Positions 19,378-27,529 of a DNA stretch of 64,000 bases are shown piece after piece; position 1 is the stretch's first letter; the number at the start of each line of letters is the position of its first letter. The stretch is from Sphingobacterium sp. SRCM116780. GTDB lineage: Bacteria > Bacteroidota > Bacteroidia > Sphingobacteriales > Sphingobacteriaceae. Under the pieces are notes generated by a model. The model was not told the DNA's origin. It did not search any database and was given only the letters and a program-made list of their open reading frames with translations. Location of the stretch: the NCBI RefSeq assembly GCF_021442025.1, contig NZ_CP090446.1, positions 1,674,001 through 1,738,000 on the forward strand, written 5' to 3'. The position numbers and the translations under genes are program-made.

Positions 19378-19557
19378 ATGGCTAAGTGGTTAACAATTCT
19401 ACTGATAATGGTAGGCAACTTGGTTTTTGCAGATACAGATACCATCAACGATTCACAACATCATTCTAATTCTAGTTATATAATTCTGGCAGTTGTTGCT
19501 TTAATTGCAATTATATTTATTCTGTATAGAAGACAGAAAAGAAAATTCAATGAATAA
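19378..19557 (+). CDS. Small exported or membrane protein, 59 residues
   Basis: The frame starts at ATG 19378 and ends at TAA 19555-19557. It has an N-terminal hydrophobic signal (WLTILLIMVGNLVFA, cleavage likely after Ala18), a short polar segment with DTDTINDSQHHSNSS, a second hydrophobic helix (YIILAVVALIAIIFILY) and a basic tail RRQKRKFNE. This predicts a tiny single-span membrane protein with a short periplasmic part and a cytoplasmic positive tail. A dedicated terminator follows and the gene stands alone between the met operon and radC. No family is recognised. The clean signal/TM/positive-tail architecture argues that the frame is real. Confidence 0.6.
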   Translation: MAKWLTILLIMVGNLVFADTDTINDSQHHSNSSYIILAVVALIAIIFILYRRQKRKFNE

Positions 19558-19561
19558 TGAA

Positions 19562-19594
19562 AGAAAAAGGGAAGCTAAGCTTCCCTTTTTCTTT
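19562..19594. terminator. Terminator between the small membrane protein gene and radC
   Basis: GAAAAAGGGAAGCT / AGCTTCCCTTTTTC forms a near-perfect hairpin with A- and T-rich flanks, usable in both directions for the convergent neighbours. Confidence 0.8.
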
Positions 19595-19628
19595 CATTAC
19601 CGTCTGCTAACAACCTTATGCTATTTTT

Positions 19629-20318
19629 TTAATCCATTAAACCTTCATCTCGAAAGCTATAATAAGAATCGTCTGTAAAAATCACATGATCATTGATCTT
19701 GATGTCCATTATTTTAGATGCTTCAATAATTTTTTTTGTTAAAACTTTATCCGCTTGACTTGCCGATAATGTGCCAGATGGATGATTGTGAATTAAAATG
19801 AGTGAACTAGCTTTGCAATTAAGCGCATTTCGCAAAATAATACGAACATCCACTGGAGTAAAATCATTTCCACCTCGCCCTATTAATTGTTTGTCTAAAA
19901 TTTTGCACCTTGTATTGAGATATAGTACCCAAAACTCTTCATGAGGAAGATCTTGCATTTGATATTTAAAATATTCATACACACGTTTGCTGCTATTCAA
20001 TACTGGTTTCTCTTCATGACTAGCTTCTTTGCGTCGACGTCCCAACTCTAAAGCGGCAATAATAGCTACAGCTTTAGCCTCTCCTATTCCTTTAAAGGTA
20101 CACAACTCACTAACTTCTAATTTTGAAAGGTTATTTAAATTATGTTGAACATTGGATAAAATTCTTCGGCATAACTCGACAGCTGTTTCTTCTCGAGAAC
20201 CAGAACTAATTAAAATAGCTAATAATTCTGCATCTGATAATGCTCTTCTTCCCTGTTCTACTAATTTTTCTCTTGGACGATCTGACTCCGCCCAATCTCT
20301 AATAACCAGTTTTTGCAT
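19629..20318 (-). CDS. radC: RadC-family JAB-domain protein
   Basis: A 229-residue RadC/UPF0758 protein. The N-terminal half has helix-hairpin-helix-like sequence (LCTFKGIGEAKAVAIIAALELGRR). The C-terminal JAMM metalloprotease-like site is HNHPSGTLSASQAD, with the conserved VDVRIILRNAL before it. Historically named DNA repair protein RadC, but a repair role is doubtful and biochemical function is not established. The gene is monocistronic, read leftwards, with an AT-rich 191-nt gap separating it from the divergent cyclophilin gene. Length and motifs are standard. Confidence 0.93.
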   Translation of the reverse strand: MQKLVIRDWAESDRPREKLVEQGRRALSDAELLAILISSGSREETAVELCRRILSNVQHNLNNLSKLEVSELCTFKGIGEAKAVAIIAALELGRRRKEASHEEKPVLNSSKRVYEYFKYQMQDLPHEEFWVLYLNTRCKILDKQLIGRGGNDFTPVDVRIILRNALNCKASSLILIHNHPSGTLSASQADKVLTKKIIEASKIMDIKINDHVIFTDDSYYSFRDEGLMD

Positions 20319-20476
20319 ATTAATAAGTAATTAAATATAAATAGGTATATATTATTAACCAAATTAATCATATTATTTAAAATATAAAATAATTATTATC
20401 CACAATTTAAAATAAAGAATTTTCTTAAACATCGGATTTGCTGTAGGATTCTTTTTTTCAAATCGTTTTGAAATCT

Positions 20477-20484
20477 TATCTTTG
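20477..20484 (+). promoter_or_regulatory. Promoter -7 element before the cyclophilin gene
   Basis: TATCTTTG fits the TAnnTTTG consensus; the predicted start of transcription is near 20491, about 20 nt before the ATG at 20510. No good -33 TTTG at the right spacing was seen. Confidence 0.5.
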
Positions 20485-20509
20485 TCGTTGAACATATTAG
20501 TTTAATAAA

Positions 20510-20968
20510 ATGAGTAAAGCGATTATCAAAACAGAAAAAGGCGACATGACTGTACAATTTTATACAGCAGATGCTCCAAATACAGTTGCAAATTTTATCA
20601 AATTGGCTAAAGAAGGCTATTATGATGGATTAACTTTTCACCGTGTACTTCCAGATTTCGTTATTCAAGGGGGTTGCCCAAATTCTCGTGAAGGTGCTTC
20701 TGGCATGCCTGGAACAGGTGGTCCTGGTTATAAAATCGATTGTGAATTGACTGGAGAAAATCAATACCACGACAGAGGTGTATTATCTATGGCACATGCT
20801 GGTCGTAATACCGGTGGTTCTCAATTTTTCATCTGTCATAGCCGTAACAATACTGCTCATTTAGATAGAAACCATACGTGTTTTGGTAAAGTTATTGAGA
20901 ATGTAGATATAGTGGATGATATCCGTCAAGGCGATCGTATTTTAAGTATTGAAGTTATTGAAGACTAG
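20510..20968 (+). CDS. Peptidyl-prolyl cis-trans isomerase (cyclophilin type)
   Basis: A 152-residue single-domain cyclophilin that speeds proline isomerisation during folding. Conserved active-site segments are FHRVLPDFVIQGG (catalytic Arg), GVLSMAHAGRNTGGSQFFI and HLDRNHTCFGKV, where His stands at the position of the cyclosporin-contacting Trp. No signal peptide is present, so it is cytoplasmic. It lies 23 nt upstream of the DUF5606 gene on the same strand, with a shared terminator after that gene, so the two form a small operon. A consensus promoter element lies 26 nt before the start. Confidence 0.95.
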   Translation: MSKAIIKTEKGDMTVQFYTADAPNTVANFIKLAKEGYYDGLTFHRVLPDFVIQGGCPNSREGASGMPGTGGPGYKIDCELTGENQYHDRGVLSMAHAGRNTGGSQFFICHSRNNTAHLDRNHTCFGKVIENVDIVDDIRQGDRILSIEVIED

Positions 20969-20991
20969 TTTTCAGTAAGAAAAAAAATATT

Positions 20992-21393
20992 ATGAATTTA
21001 AGAGCATTAGTTTCTGTAACAGGAAAACCAGGGTTGTTCAAATTAATTGGGCAAAATAAAGGAGGATTTATTTTAGAGACTTTAGATAGCGCTAAAATTA
21101 AATCTGTAGTTAGTTTGTCTACGACTAAAATGGCTACTTTAGAAGATATTACCATATACGGAGAAGAGGAAGAAATTCGTTTGTTGAATGTTTTTGAAAC
21201 AATCAAAGAAAAGGGATTGACAGTAGATCCGAAAGCGGATGGTCAAACGCTACGTAATACTTTTAACGAAGTAGCTCCTGGTCATGATGAATCTCGTGTA
21301 TATTCATCTGATATCAAAAAGATTTACACGTGGTACAACATTATAAAAGATTTGCCATTGTTTGAAGAAGAAGCTCCTGCTCCTTTAGTATAA
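20992..21393 (+). CDS. DUF5606 domain-containing protein
   Basis: A 133-residue protein of a Bacteroidota-restricted family, recognisable by the opening MNLRALVSVTGKPGLFKLIG, followed by a beta-rich Sm-like region (GGFILETLDSAKIKSVVS) and an acidic C-terminus (LPLFEEEAPAPLV). No signal peptide or membrane segment. The function is unknown. It is co-transcribed with the cyclophilin gene. Retained as a short cytoplasmic protein of normal length, with a strong terminator 13 nt after its stop. Confidence 0.85.
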   Translation: MNLRALVSVTGKPGLFKLIGQNKGGFILETLDSAKIKSVVSLSTTKMATLEDITIYGEEEEIRLLNVFETIKEKGLTVDPKADGQTLRNTFNEVAPGHDESRVYSSDIKKIYTWYNIIKDLPLFEEEAPAPLV

Positions 21394-21405
21394 TCCAATC
21401 GGTAT

Positions 21406-21445
21406 TACAAGAAAAGGCTTAACAATTGTTAAGCCTTTTCTTGTA
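21406..21445. terminator. Terminator between the DUF5606 gene and pyrD
   Basis: An 18-bp perfect stem (begins TACAAGAAAAGGCTTAAC) around loop AATT, with A-rich and T-rich sides; serves both convergent transcripts. Confidence 0.9.
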
Positions 21446-21461
21446 TAAAATCAGTTATTTA

Positions 21462-22502
21462 TTACTTTCCAGCTTGCACGATGCCTTTGCAAATATTCGT
21501 AATTAAAGCAGGTCCTTCATAAATAAAACCAGTATATATCTGAACGAGACTCGCTCCTGCATCCAGCTTTTCAATTGCATCTGCTGCAGAATGGATCCCA
21601 CCTACTCCAATGATAGGAAAAGATCTGTTTGATTTATTTGATAAATACCGAATTACTTCTGTAGAACGCTTGGTCAAAGGAGCACCGCTCACTCCACCTG
21701 TTTCTTTAACCAAATGTTCTTCACTACGCAATCCCTCTCTTGAAATAGTGGTATTGGTCGCAATAACACCTGCTATATGTGTTTCCTGAACGATTTCTAC
21801 AATATCATCCAATTGACTATCGGTCAAATCAGGTGCTATTTTTAACAATATAGGTTTCTTATTTGTTTTTTGCTCGTTCAATCCCTGAAGCGTATTCAAA
21901 ATTTGTTTTAGTGGTTCTTTTTCTTGTAAGTCACGTAATCCTGGTGTATTCGGAGAACTTACGTTAACGACAAAATAGTCCACATAATCAAATAAAGCAT
22001 TGAAACAGTAAATATAATCATCTACTGCTTGTTCATTTGGGGTTACTTTATTTTTACCAATATTTCCTCCAATTAAAAGTCCTTTCCGATCTTCCGATGA
22101 CAGGTGTTTTAAACGGTTTGCTGCTACGTCAGCCCCTTGATTATTAAAACCCATTCGGTTAATTAATGCTTTATCTGAAATAAGGCGAAACATTCGTGGT
22201 TTATCATTGCCAGGTTGAGGTTTTGGTGTCACGGTACCAATTTCAATAAAACCAAATCCAAAATTTGCCATATCGGTTATGTATTCGGCATTTTTATCGA
22301 ATCCAGCGGCTAATCCTACTGGATTTTTAAACTTAAGACCAAAGACTTCACGTGCTAAGTTTTTATTTTCAAAAGTATAAAGGCTTCTTATTAACTTTTT
22401 AGCACCCCAGATTTTTGAAAATGTTTTTAATCCTCCTGTTACTGTATGATGAGCAGATTCAGGATTCATTGAAAAGAAAATAGGTTTGACTAATTTGTAC
22501 AT
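21462..22502 (-). CDS. pyrD: Dihydroorotate dehydrogenase (quinone), class 2
   Basis: Oxidises dihydroorotate to orotate with quinone, the fourth step of pyrimidine synthesis, at the inner membrane. The ATG at 22502 is chosen because [19 protein letters not shown] is the classical class 2 start with its membrane-associating helix; a TTG at 22520 would add only six residues. Marks of the family are [47 protein letters not shown] (catalytic Ser) and GGVSGAPL, and FMN-binding IIGVGGIHS near the end. It is divergent from the ABC-F gene, only 51 nt away, so the two promoters overlap. Confidence 0.94.
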   Translation of the reverse strand: MYKLVKPIFFSMNPESAHHTVTGGLKTFSKIWGAKKLIRSLYTFENKNLAREVFGLKFKNPVGLAAGFDKNAEYITDMANFGFGFIEIGTVTPKPQPGNDKPRMFRLISDKALINRMGFNNQGADVAANRLKHLSSEDRKGLLIGGNIGKNKVTPNEQAVDDYIYCFNALFDYVDYFVVNVSSPNTPGLRDLQEKEPLKQILNTLQGLNEQKTNKKPILLKIAPDLTDSQLDDIVEIVQETHIAGVIATNTTISREGLRSEEHLVKETGGVSGAPLTKRSTEVIRYLSNKSNRSFPIIGVGGIHSAADAIEKLDAGASLVQIYTGFIYEGPALITNICKGIVQAGK

Positions 22503-22537
22503 ATCCACAAAGGTAGGCAAAGAAGAAGAAATTTCAC

Positions 22538-22545
22538 TACTTTTG
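22538..22545 (+). promoter_or_regulatory. Promoter -7 element before the ABC-F gene
   Basis: TACTTTTG matches TAnnTTTG and lies only 8 nt before the ATG at 22554, implying a very short leader or an almost leaderless mRNA. No matching -33 element was found, so this is tentative. Confidence 0.4.
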
Positions 22546-22553
22546 CAATCGAA

Positions 22554-24470
22554 ATGATATCAATAAATAACTTAACATTTGAAATTGGGTCTCGAGCATT
22601 ATATGATGAGGCCAATTGGCATATTAAACCTGGAGACAAGGTTGGTCTAATTGGAGCCAACGGTACCGGCAAATCCACTTTATTACGATTGATCGTAGGA
22701 CAGTATACCCCTACTTCAGGTACCATATCAATGGCGAAAGACTTAAAAATTGGTTACTTAAACCAAGATTTATTGTCTTATCATTCTGATAAAAGTATTT
22801 TACATGTGGCGATGGAGGCTTTCGAGCGCCAAAATCAATTGCATACAGAAATAGAAAACCTGCTACAAAAATTAGAAACAGATTATTCTGATGATATTCT
22901 AAATAAATTAAGTGACAAGCAAATGGAATTCGATGCTTTAGATGGCTATAGTATTGAATTTCGTGCGCATGAGATTTTGGCTGGTTTGGGATTTTCAGAA
23001 GATGAACAAAAACGCCCTTTAGCTACCTTTTCTGGAGGATGGCGTATGCGTGTCATGTTAGCCAGGATCTTATTGCAAACTCCTGATATTTTGTTGTTAG
23101 ATGAGCCAACCAACCACATGGATTTACCTTCTATCAAATGGCTGGAAAATTATCTACAAGCATTTGAGGGGGCTATTGTCATTGTATCTCACGATAGGTA
23201 TTTCTTAGATCGTATTATTAAAAAGACTGTTGAATCTCGCAAAGGTAAATTGACACTTTATGCAGGTAACTATAGCTTTTATTTAGAAGAGAAGGCATTG
23301 CGCAGTGAGATCCAGGCAGGTCAATTCAAAAATCAACAAGCGAAAATAAAACAGGAAGAGCGCTTAATTGAGCGTTTCCGTGCAAAGGCTTCAAAGGCAA
23401 AAATGGCTCAGTCCCGTATTAAAGCGCTAGACAGAATGGAGCGTGTGGAAGATGTGGATGATGATAATCCTACTGTAAACTTCAGTTTCAAATTTACAAA
23501 ACCATCTGGACGGCATGTGGTTACTTTGGAAAATATTTCAAAGTCATATCCCAATTTAGAGATTCTTCAAAATACGGAAGGAATCATTGAAAAAGGAGAT
23601 AAAATTGCTTTAATCGGTGCAAATGGAAAAGGTAAATCAACTTTATTACGTATTGTAGCTGGAGCTGACAAAGAATATGAAGGAAAATCTGAGCACGGGC
23701 ACAATGTATCTCAAACATTCTTTGCTCAACATCAATTAGAGGCTTTGCATTTAGAAAATAGCATTATTGCTGAAATGCAAGCATTTGCACCAAAACATAC
23801 AGAAACAGAACTTCGATCAATTCTAGGTTGTTTCTTGTTTTCTGGAGATGATGCTTTCAAAAAGATCAAAGTTCTTTCAGGAGGTGAAAAATCTCGTGTC
23901 GCATTAGCTAAAGCACTTACAGCGGATGCGAATTTCTTAGCATTAGATGAGCCTACCAACCACTTGGATATGCAGTCGGTCAATATATTGATCCAAGCGC
24001 TTCAACAGTTTGAAGGAACATTAATCGTGGTATCTCACGATCGTTATTTTTTAGATAATGTTGCCAATAAAATTTGGTTTATCGAAGATAAAGAGATTAA
24101 GGAGTATCCAGGTACTTATCAAGAATACGAAGAATGGAATGCTAAGCGAATTATCAAACCTGTAGAAAAAAAGGTTGAAAAGAAAATTGTCGTTGAGGAA
24201 CCAAAAAAGGTAAAACCTGCTCCTACTGAGGATAAATTCAAATTAATCAGTAAAAAGAATAAAGAATTGGCTTCTTTGGAGCTAAAAGTTGCTGAAAAGG
24301 AGCTTCAAGTAAACCGTTTAGAAACAGATTTAGCAAAAGAAGAGATTTATTCTGATGCTATTAAATTGCAGGAATATACGCGTAATTACAATTCTTCAAA
24401 AGCTGAGCTAACACAGTTACAAAAAAATTGGGAAGATTTAGCTGAAGAAATTATAGCATTAGAAGATTAA
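22554..24470 (+). CDS. ABC-F family ATPase (ribosome-associated type)
   Basis: A 638-residue soluble protein with two ABC ATPase domains and no membrane segments. Walker A motifs are GANGTGKST (first domain) and GANGKGKST (second); signatures are FSGGWRMR and LSGGEKSR; Walker B motifs both end [11 protein letters not shown] / [11 protein letters not shown]. The linker between domains is basic and helical, as in ABC-F proteins that act at the ribosomal E site, and a charged coiled-coil tail ([18 protein letters not shown]) resembles the Uup-type C-terminus. Likely a translation factor; antibiotic protection cannot be excluded. Followed by a strong terminator. Confidence 0.92.
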   Translation: MISINNLTFEIGSRALYDEANWHIKPGDKVGLIGANGTGKSTLLRLIVGQYTPTSGTISMAKDLKIGYLNQDLLSYHSDKSILHVAMEAFERQNQLHTEIENLLQKLETDYSDDILNKLSDKQMEFDALDGYSIEFRAHEILAGLGFSEDEQKRPLATFSGGWRMRVMLARILLQTPDILLLDEPTNHMDLPSIKWLENYLQAFEGAIVIVSHDRYFLDRIIKKTVESRKGKLTLYAGNYSFYLEEKALRSEIQAGQFKNQQAKIKQEERLIERFRAKASKAKMAQSRIKALDRMERVEDVDDDNPTVNFSFKFTKPSGRHVVTLENISKSYPNLEILQNTEGIIEKGDKIALIGANGKGKSTLLRIVAGADKEYEGKSEHGHNVSQTFFAQHQLEALHLENSIIAEMQAFAPKHTETELRSILGCFLFSGDDAFKKIKVLSGGEKSRVALAKALTADANFLALDEPTNHLDMQSVNILIQALQQFEGTLIVVSHDRYFLDNVANKIWFIEDKEIKEYPGTYQEYEEWNAKRIIKPVEKKVEKKIVVEEPKKVKPAPTEDKFKLISKKNKELASLELKVAEKELQVNRLETDLAKEEIYSDAIKLQEYTRNYNSSKAELTQLQKNWEDLAEEIIALED

Positions 24471-24485
24471 TTATATTCATCTTTT

Positions 24486-24528
24486 AAAAAGGATATGCAA
24501 TAAATTTGTTTATTGTATATCCTTTTTT
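24486..24528 (+). terminator. Terminator of the ABC-F gene
   Basis: AAAAAGGATAT...ATATCCTTTTTT with a further paired CAATAAA/TTTATTG segment. It covers the TTG at 24513, which is therefore unlikely to be a start for the next gene. Confidence 0.8.
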
Positions 24529-24539
24529 ATCAAAGTAAA

Positions 24540-25352
24540 GTGAAATCGACCTGGATAGAAAGCATAGCATTCCCAAAAGTTTTTCTCAATAAAAAGAAGG
24601 CTTTACAAGCTTTCCGAGGAAAAACTATTTTAATTACAGGAGCTAGTGAAGGCATTGGAAACGCTTGTTGCATTCTCTTGTCCAAATTTCAAGTTCATTT
24701 GATTTTAGTTGCACGTTCAAAGGAAAAATTAGAAGCTCTGAAGGAAGTTATCGTCAAAAACAATTCCACTGCTACTATCCTTATTGCTGACTTATATAAA
24801 GAAGAGCAGGTCGATCATTTAATTGAACATCTTTGTACGAAACAGACGCCAATAGATATATTCATCTCTAATGCAGGAAAATCAATTAAACGTCCCTTAC
24901 AAAATTCGTTACTTCGCTATCACGATTTTACAAGAACCAATTCTCTCAATTATTTAGCTCCTTTAAAAATTTCATTAGCCCTAACTCCGATCCTATCCAA
25001 GCAAAAAGGACAAATCGTCAATGTTTCTGCTTTAAATGTTTTATTATTACCTACAGCCCAATGGGCGGCTTATCAAGCGTCCAAAACTGCTTTTGATCAA
25101 TATTGTCGATCGAATCAATCCGAATGGAAAAAAATGAACATTTGACTTAAAACAATTTATTTACCTCTCGTAAAAACAGGAATGATTGTTCCTAACCTTG
25201 CCTATCAACAAGTTCCTGCGATGGAAAAGGATGAAGCAGCTTTACGTATTTTAAAACTTTTGTTAAGTACATCCAATTATTCTAAACCATGGTGGTCATT
25301 TTTACCGATAACATTAGGTTTTTTCAGTCGAAAAATATGGGATCGTTTTTAA
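24540..25352 (+). pseudogene. Short-chain dehydrogenase/reductase gene interrupted by an in-frame TGA
   Basis: The frame from GTG 24540 encodes a classical SDR: TGASEGIG (NAD(P)-binding), SNAGKS, NVSALN and the catalytic Tyr-Lys pair in YQASK. A TGA at 25143-25145 stops it, yet the same frame continues without gaps for 68 codons (LKTIYLPLVKTGMIVPN onward) to TAA at 25350-25352, with the usual SDR strand-and-loop after the active site. A single CGA-to-TGA (Arg to stop) change would explain it. All catalytic residues precede the stop, but loss of the C-terminal segment probably destroys the fold. The AMP-binding gene starts 10 nt downstream. A sequencing error or genuine nonsense mutation cannot be told apart here. 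Confidence 0.75.
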
Positions 25353-25362
25353 CTGGTATACT

Positions 25363-26766
25363 ATGACATTACGACAAAGAATGAGTTTTTCTATACAAGT
25401 ATTAAAATCAATCTTTTCTACCTTTCGGTTTGGAGTTAACCTGTATGCATTATTAAAGTCTGTTAAAAATTTAAATAATACATTTATAAATGATGGCTAC
25501 AACAAGATTAGTTATGCGACACTTTACAAAGAAACTCTGCTTGTTATAGACAAATTAAAAAACTTTCCCTCCAATCACATCTCTCAAAAAGTTGTTCTTA
25601 TTGCTGACAATAGTTTTAATTTTATTCAATATTTATTTGCACTTTCTGCGCTTTCTCGAGAAGTGATTATTATCAATCCGCATTTAGCTGAAGGTCAATT
25701 AGAAAAAATTTTAAGCAACTATAGCGCTAATCTGATTATTACAGACAATAGTGTGCAGATAAAAAATATTGACCTTCAACTAATTGTCTATTCTTTTGCA
25801 GAGATTAATGCGTTTCCCATAAGTAAGAGTATCCGAAAATTAAAACGAAATCAAGGAAAAATAACCATTTTAAGTACAGGTAGTTCAAATATGGCGACAG
25901 CGATTGAACGTAAACTTGAGGTAACGAAAATTTGGAACCCATTTATAGAATTGGTCTCTAAATTATCTTTATTAGATTATTCTTCTAGTCAAATCACTGT
26001 CCCTTTTTATCATGGTTATGGTTTAGCGAGTTTAATTTTGGCATTATTTCTAAAACATGACATCTATTTTTCTTCGCATTTTAATTCAAAACTGATCGTA
26101 CATTCGATTAACAATAATCGCATAGACTGTCTTGTTGTGATACCTTCTATGATTGGCAAATTAATAGATATAGATGCATATGCACTTGGGAACTGCAAGT
26201 GTATCATCTCTGGTGCTGACAAGCTTGAGCCGCAATGGACTTCCTATGTGATCAACCAGTACAATAAAACCAAAATCTTCAATTTGTATGGCACAACTGA
26301 ATTAGGTATCTGCAGCATTGCTGCTCACGATGATTTAATGATGGCCAATGATACAATCGGACGCTTTCTAAAAGGGATAAAATACAATCTGGAGGCTGAT
26401 CATGAACTCAAAGTAAAATGCTCTTGGATGCAAGATCACGATAATAGCCTATATATCAGCACGGGAGATTTCATTCGCCAGGATGATACTGGACTATTAT
26501 ATTATTTAGGAAGAATTAACAATTCACTCAATATTGGAGGTGAAATCGTTAATTGTAATGAATTGGAGAAAACAATAGCTGTATATCCGTCTATTATGAA
26601 AACTAAAGTGGTAGGTCATAAAAACGAAAATTTAATCACCGAATTGAGATTAGAAGCTACTTTAAAAAATGATGTTTATTTTAATGAAACAGATTTTAAA
26701 AATTGGTTGCACGAAACTCTTCCTAAATATTTGCAACCAAAATCTATTCACTATAAGAATAATTGA
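25363..26766 (+). CDS. AMP-binding (acyl-CoA synthetase-like) protein
   Basis: A 467-residue adenylate-forming enzyme homologue. Visible motifs: a phosphate loop ILSTGSSNMATAIERK (altered from the usual TSGTTGxPKG, so weaker), FYHGYGLAS, NLYGTTELG (A5), STGDFIRQDDTGLLYYLGR (A7/A8) and GGEIVNCNELE. The C-terminal subdomain is short, and the last catalytic lysine may be the K in YLQPKSIHY. It most resembles fatty-acid or aryl-acid CoA ligases, but the substrate is unknown. It is 10 nt downstream of a reading-frame-interrupted SDR and probably acted with it on a fatty or aromatic acid. No pathway neighbours help. Confidence 0.78.
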   Translation: MTLRQRMSFSIQVLKSIFSTFRFGVNLYALLKSVKNLNNTFINDGYNKISYATLYKETLLVIDKLKNFPSNHISQKVVLIADNSFNFIQYLFALSALSREVIIINPHLAEGQLEKILSNYSANLIITDNSVQIKNIDLQLIVYSFAEINAFPISKSIRKLKRNQGKITILSTGSSNMATAIERKLEVTKIWNPFIELVSKLSLLDYSSSQITVPFYHGYGLASLILALFLKHDIYFSSHFNSKLIVHSINNNRIDCLVVIPSMIGKLIDIDAYALGNCKCIISGADKLEPQWTSYVINQYNKTKIFNLYGTTELGICSIAAHDDLMMANDTIGRFLKGIKYNLEADHELKVKCSWMQDHDNSLYISTGDFIRQDDTGLLYYLGRINNSLNIGGEIVNCNELEKTIAVYPSIMKTKVVGHKNENLITELRLEATLKNDVYFNETDFKNWLHETLPKYLQPKSIHYKNN

Positions 26767-26857
26767 ATGGTTAAGCATTAATTTTAAATATTATTAGATC
26801 GGATTCGCATTTAAAATTTAGAAGGGAAAGAGACTATTCGCATTATCCAAGAATTGC

Positions 26858-27523
26858 TCAATTATAGTAAAACTCTTTCACCTCTGGGATATAAATTAGC
26901 CTTTCATTGAACTTATTTATATTTTCCATTTTTCCAGATAAATCATATATAATGGCCAATCCACCATCAAGTTTCTCTATCGTTTTTCGACTAAACTTTA
27001 CATTGAATTTTGTTGCCTCCTGTTCAAAATTAGAAATTTGATCAAAGTCACAGGTTGCAAATCGAACATGAACCGTACGGATTAAATAATAGCGGGATAA
27101 TAGTTGTTCAATTTGTTGGAATAATGATAAAATAATAACCATAAAAATGGTGAAAAACAACGCTAATTTTGTTTCTCCTATTCCAGCAATCATTCCTACA
27201 CCAGCAGTTGACCAAATTACCGCAGATGTGGTTAGTCCTTTAACCGAAAGTTTTCCTTTAAAAATTACTCCTGCTCCAATAAAACCAATACCTGTTACAA
27301 TATTTGCAGCAATCCGATCATCATTTCCATTTCCTCCTATCATTCGGGAAACAACAGTAAAAACAGCAGAACCAAAACAGATCAATACAATTGTTCTGAA
27401 TCCTGCTGATTTATTTCTGTATTCTCGTTCAAACCCAATTAAAGCACCACAAAATATGGAAACGACAACGTTCCAAATATACTGGTTATCGAAAAAGTCG
27501 AAAAAAGAATCCATAGCAATCAA
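26858..27523 (-). CDS. MgtC/SapB-family membrane protein
   Basis: A 221-residue protein with an N-terminal membrane domain of about four helices containing GALIGFEREYRNKSAGFRT and GIGFIGAGVIFKGKLSVKGLTTSA, the two diagnostic MgtC motifs, and a C-terminal soluble ACT-like domain (HVRFATCDFDQISNFEQEA). Relatives affect magnesium starvation or ATPase homeostasis in some pathogens, but the role here is undetermined. It lies 6 nt downstream of mutS2 on the same strand and may be co-transcribed with it. Confidence 0.88.
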   Translation of the reverse strand: MIAMDSFFDFFDNQYIWNVVVSIFCGALIGFEREYRNKSAGFRTIVLICFGSAVFTVVSRMIGGNGNDDRIAANIVTGIGFIGAGVIFKGKLSVKGLTTSAVIWSTAGVGMIAGIGETKLALFFTIFMVIILSLFQQIEQLLSRYYLIRTVHVRFATCDFDQISNFEQEATKFNVKFSRKTIEKLDGGLAIIYDLSGKMENINKFNERLIYIPEVKEFYYN

Positions 27524-27529
27524 AGATTT

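Noticed and set aside
24513..24539. TTG start at 24513 for the SDR
   Set aside because: It lies inside the hairpin terminator of the ABC-F gene; GTG 24540 is downstream of it and keeps the whole conserved SDR.
25143..25145. Selenocysteine or programmed readthrough at the SDR TGA
   Set aside because: SDRs do not use a residue of that kind there, no selenocysteine element is visible, and a CGA-to-TGA point change is a simpler reading.
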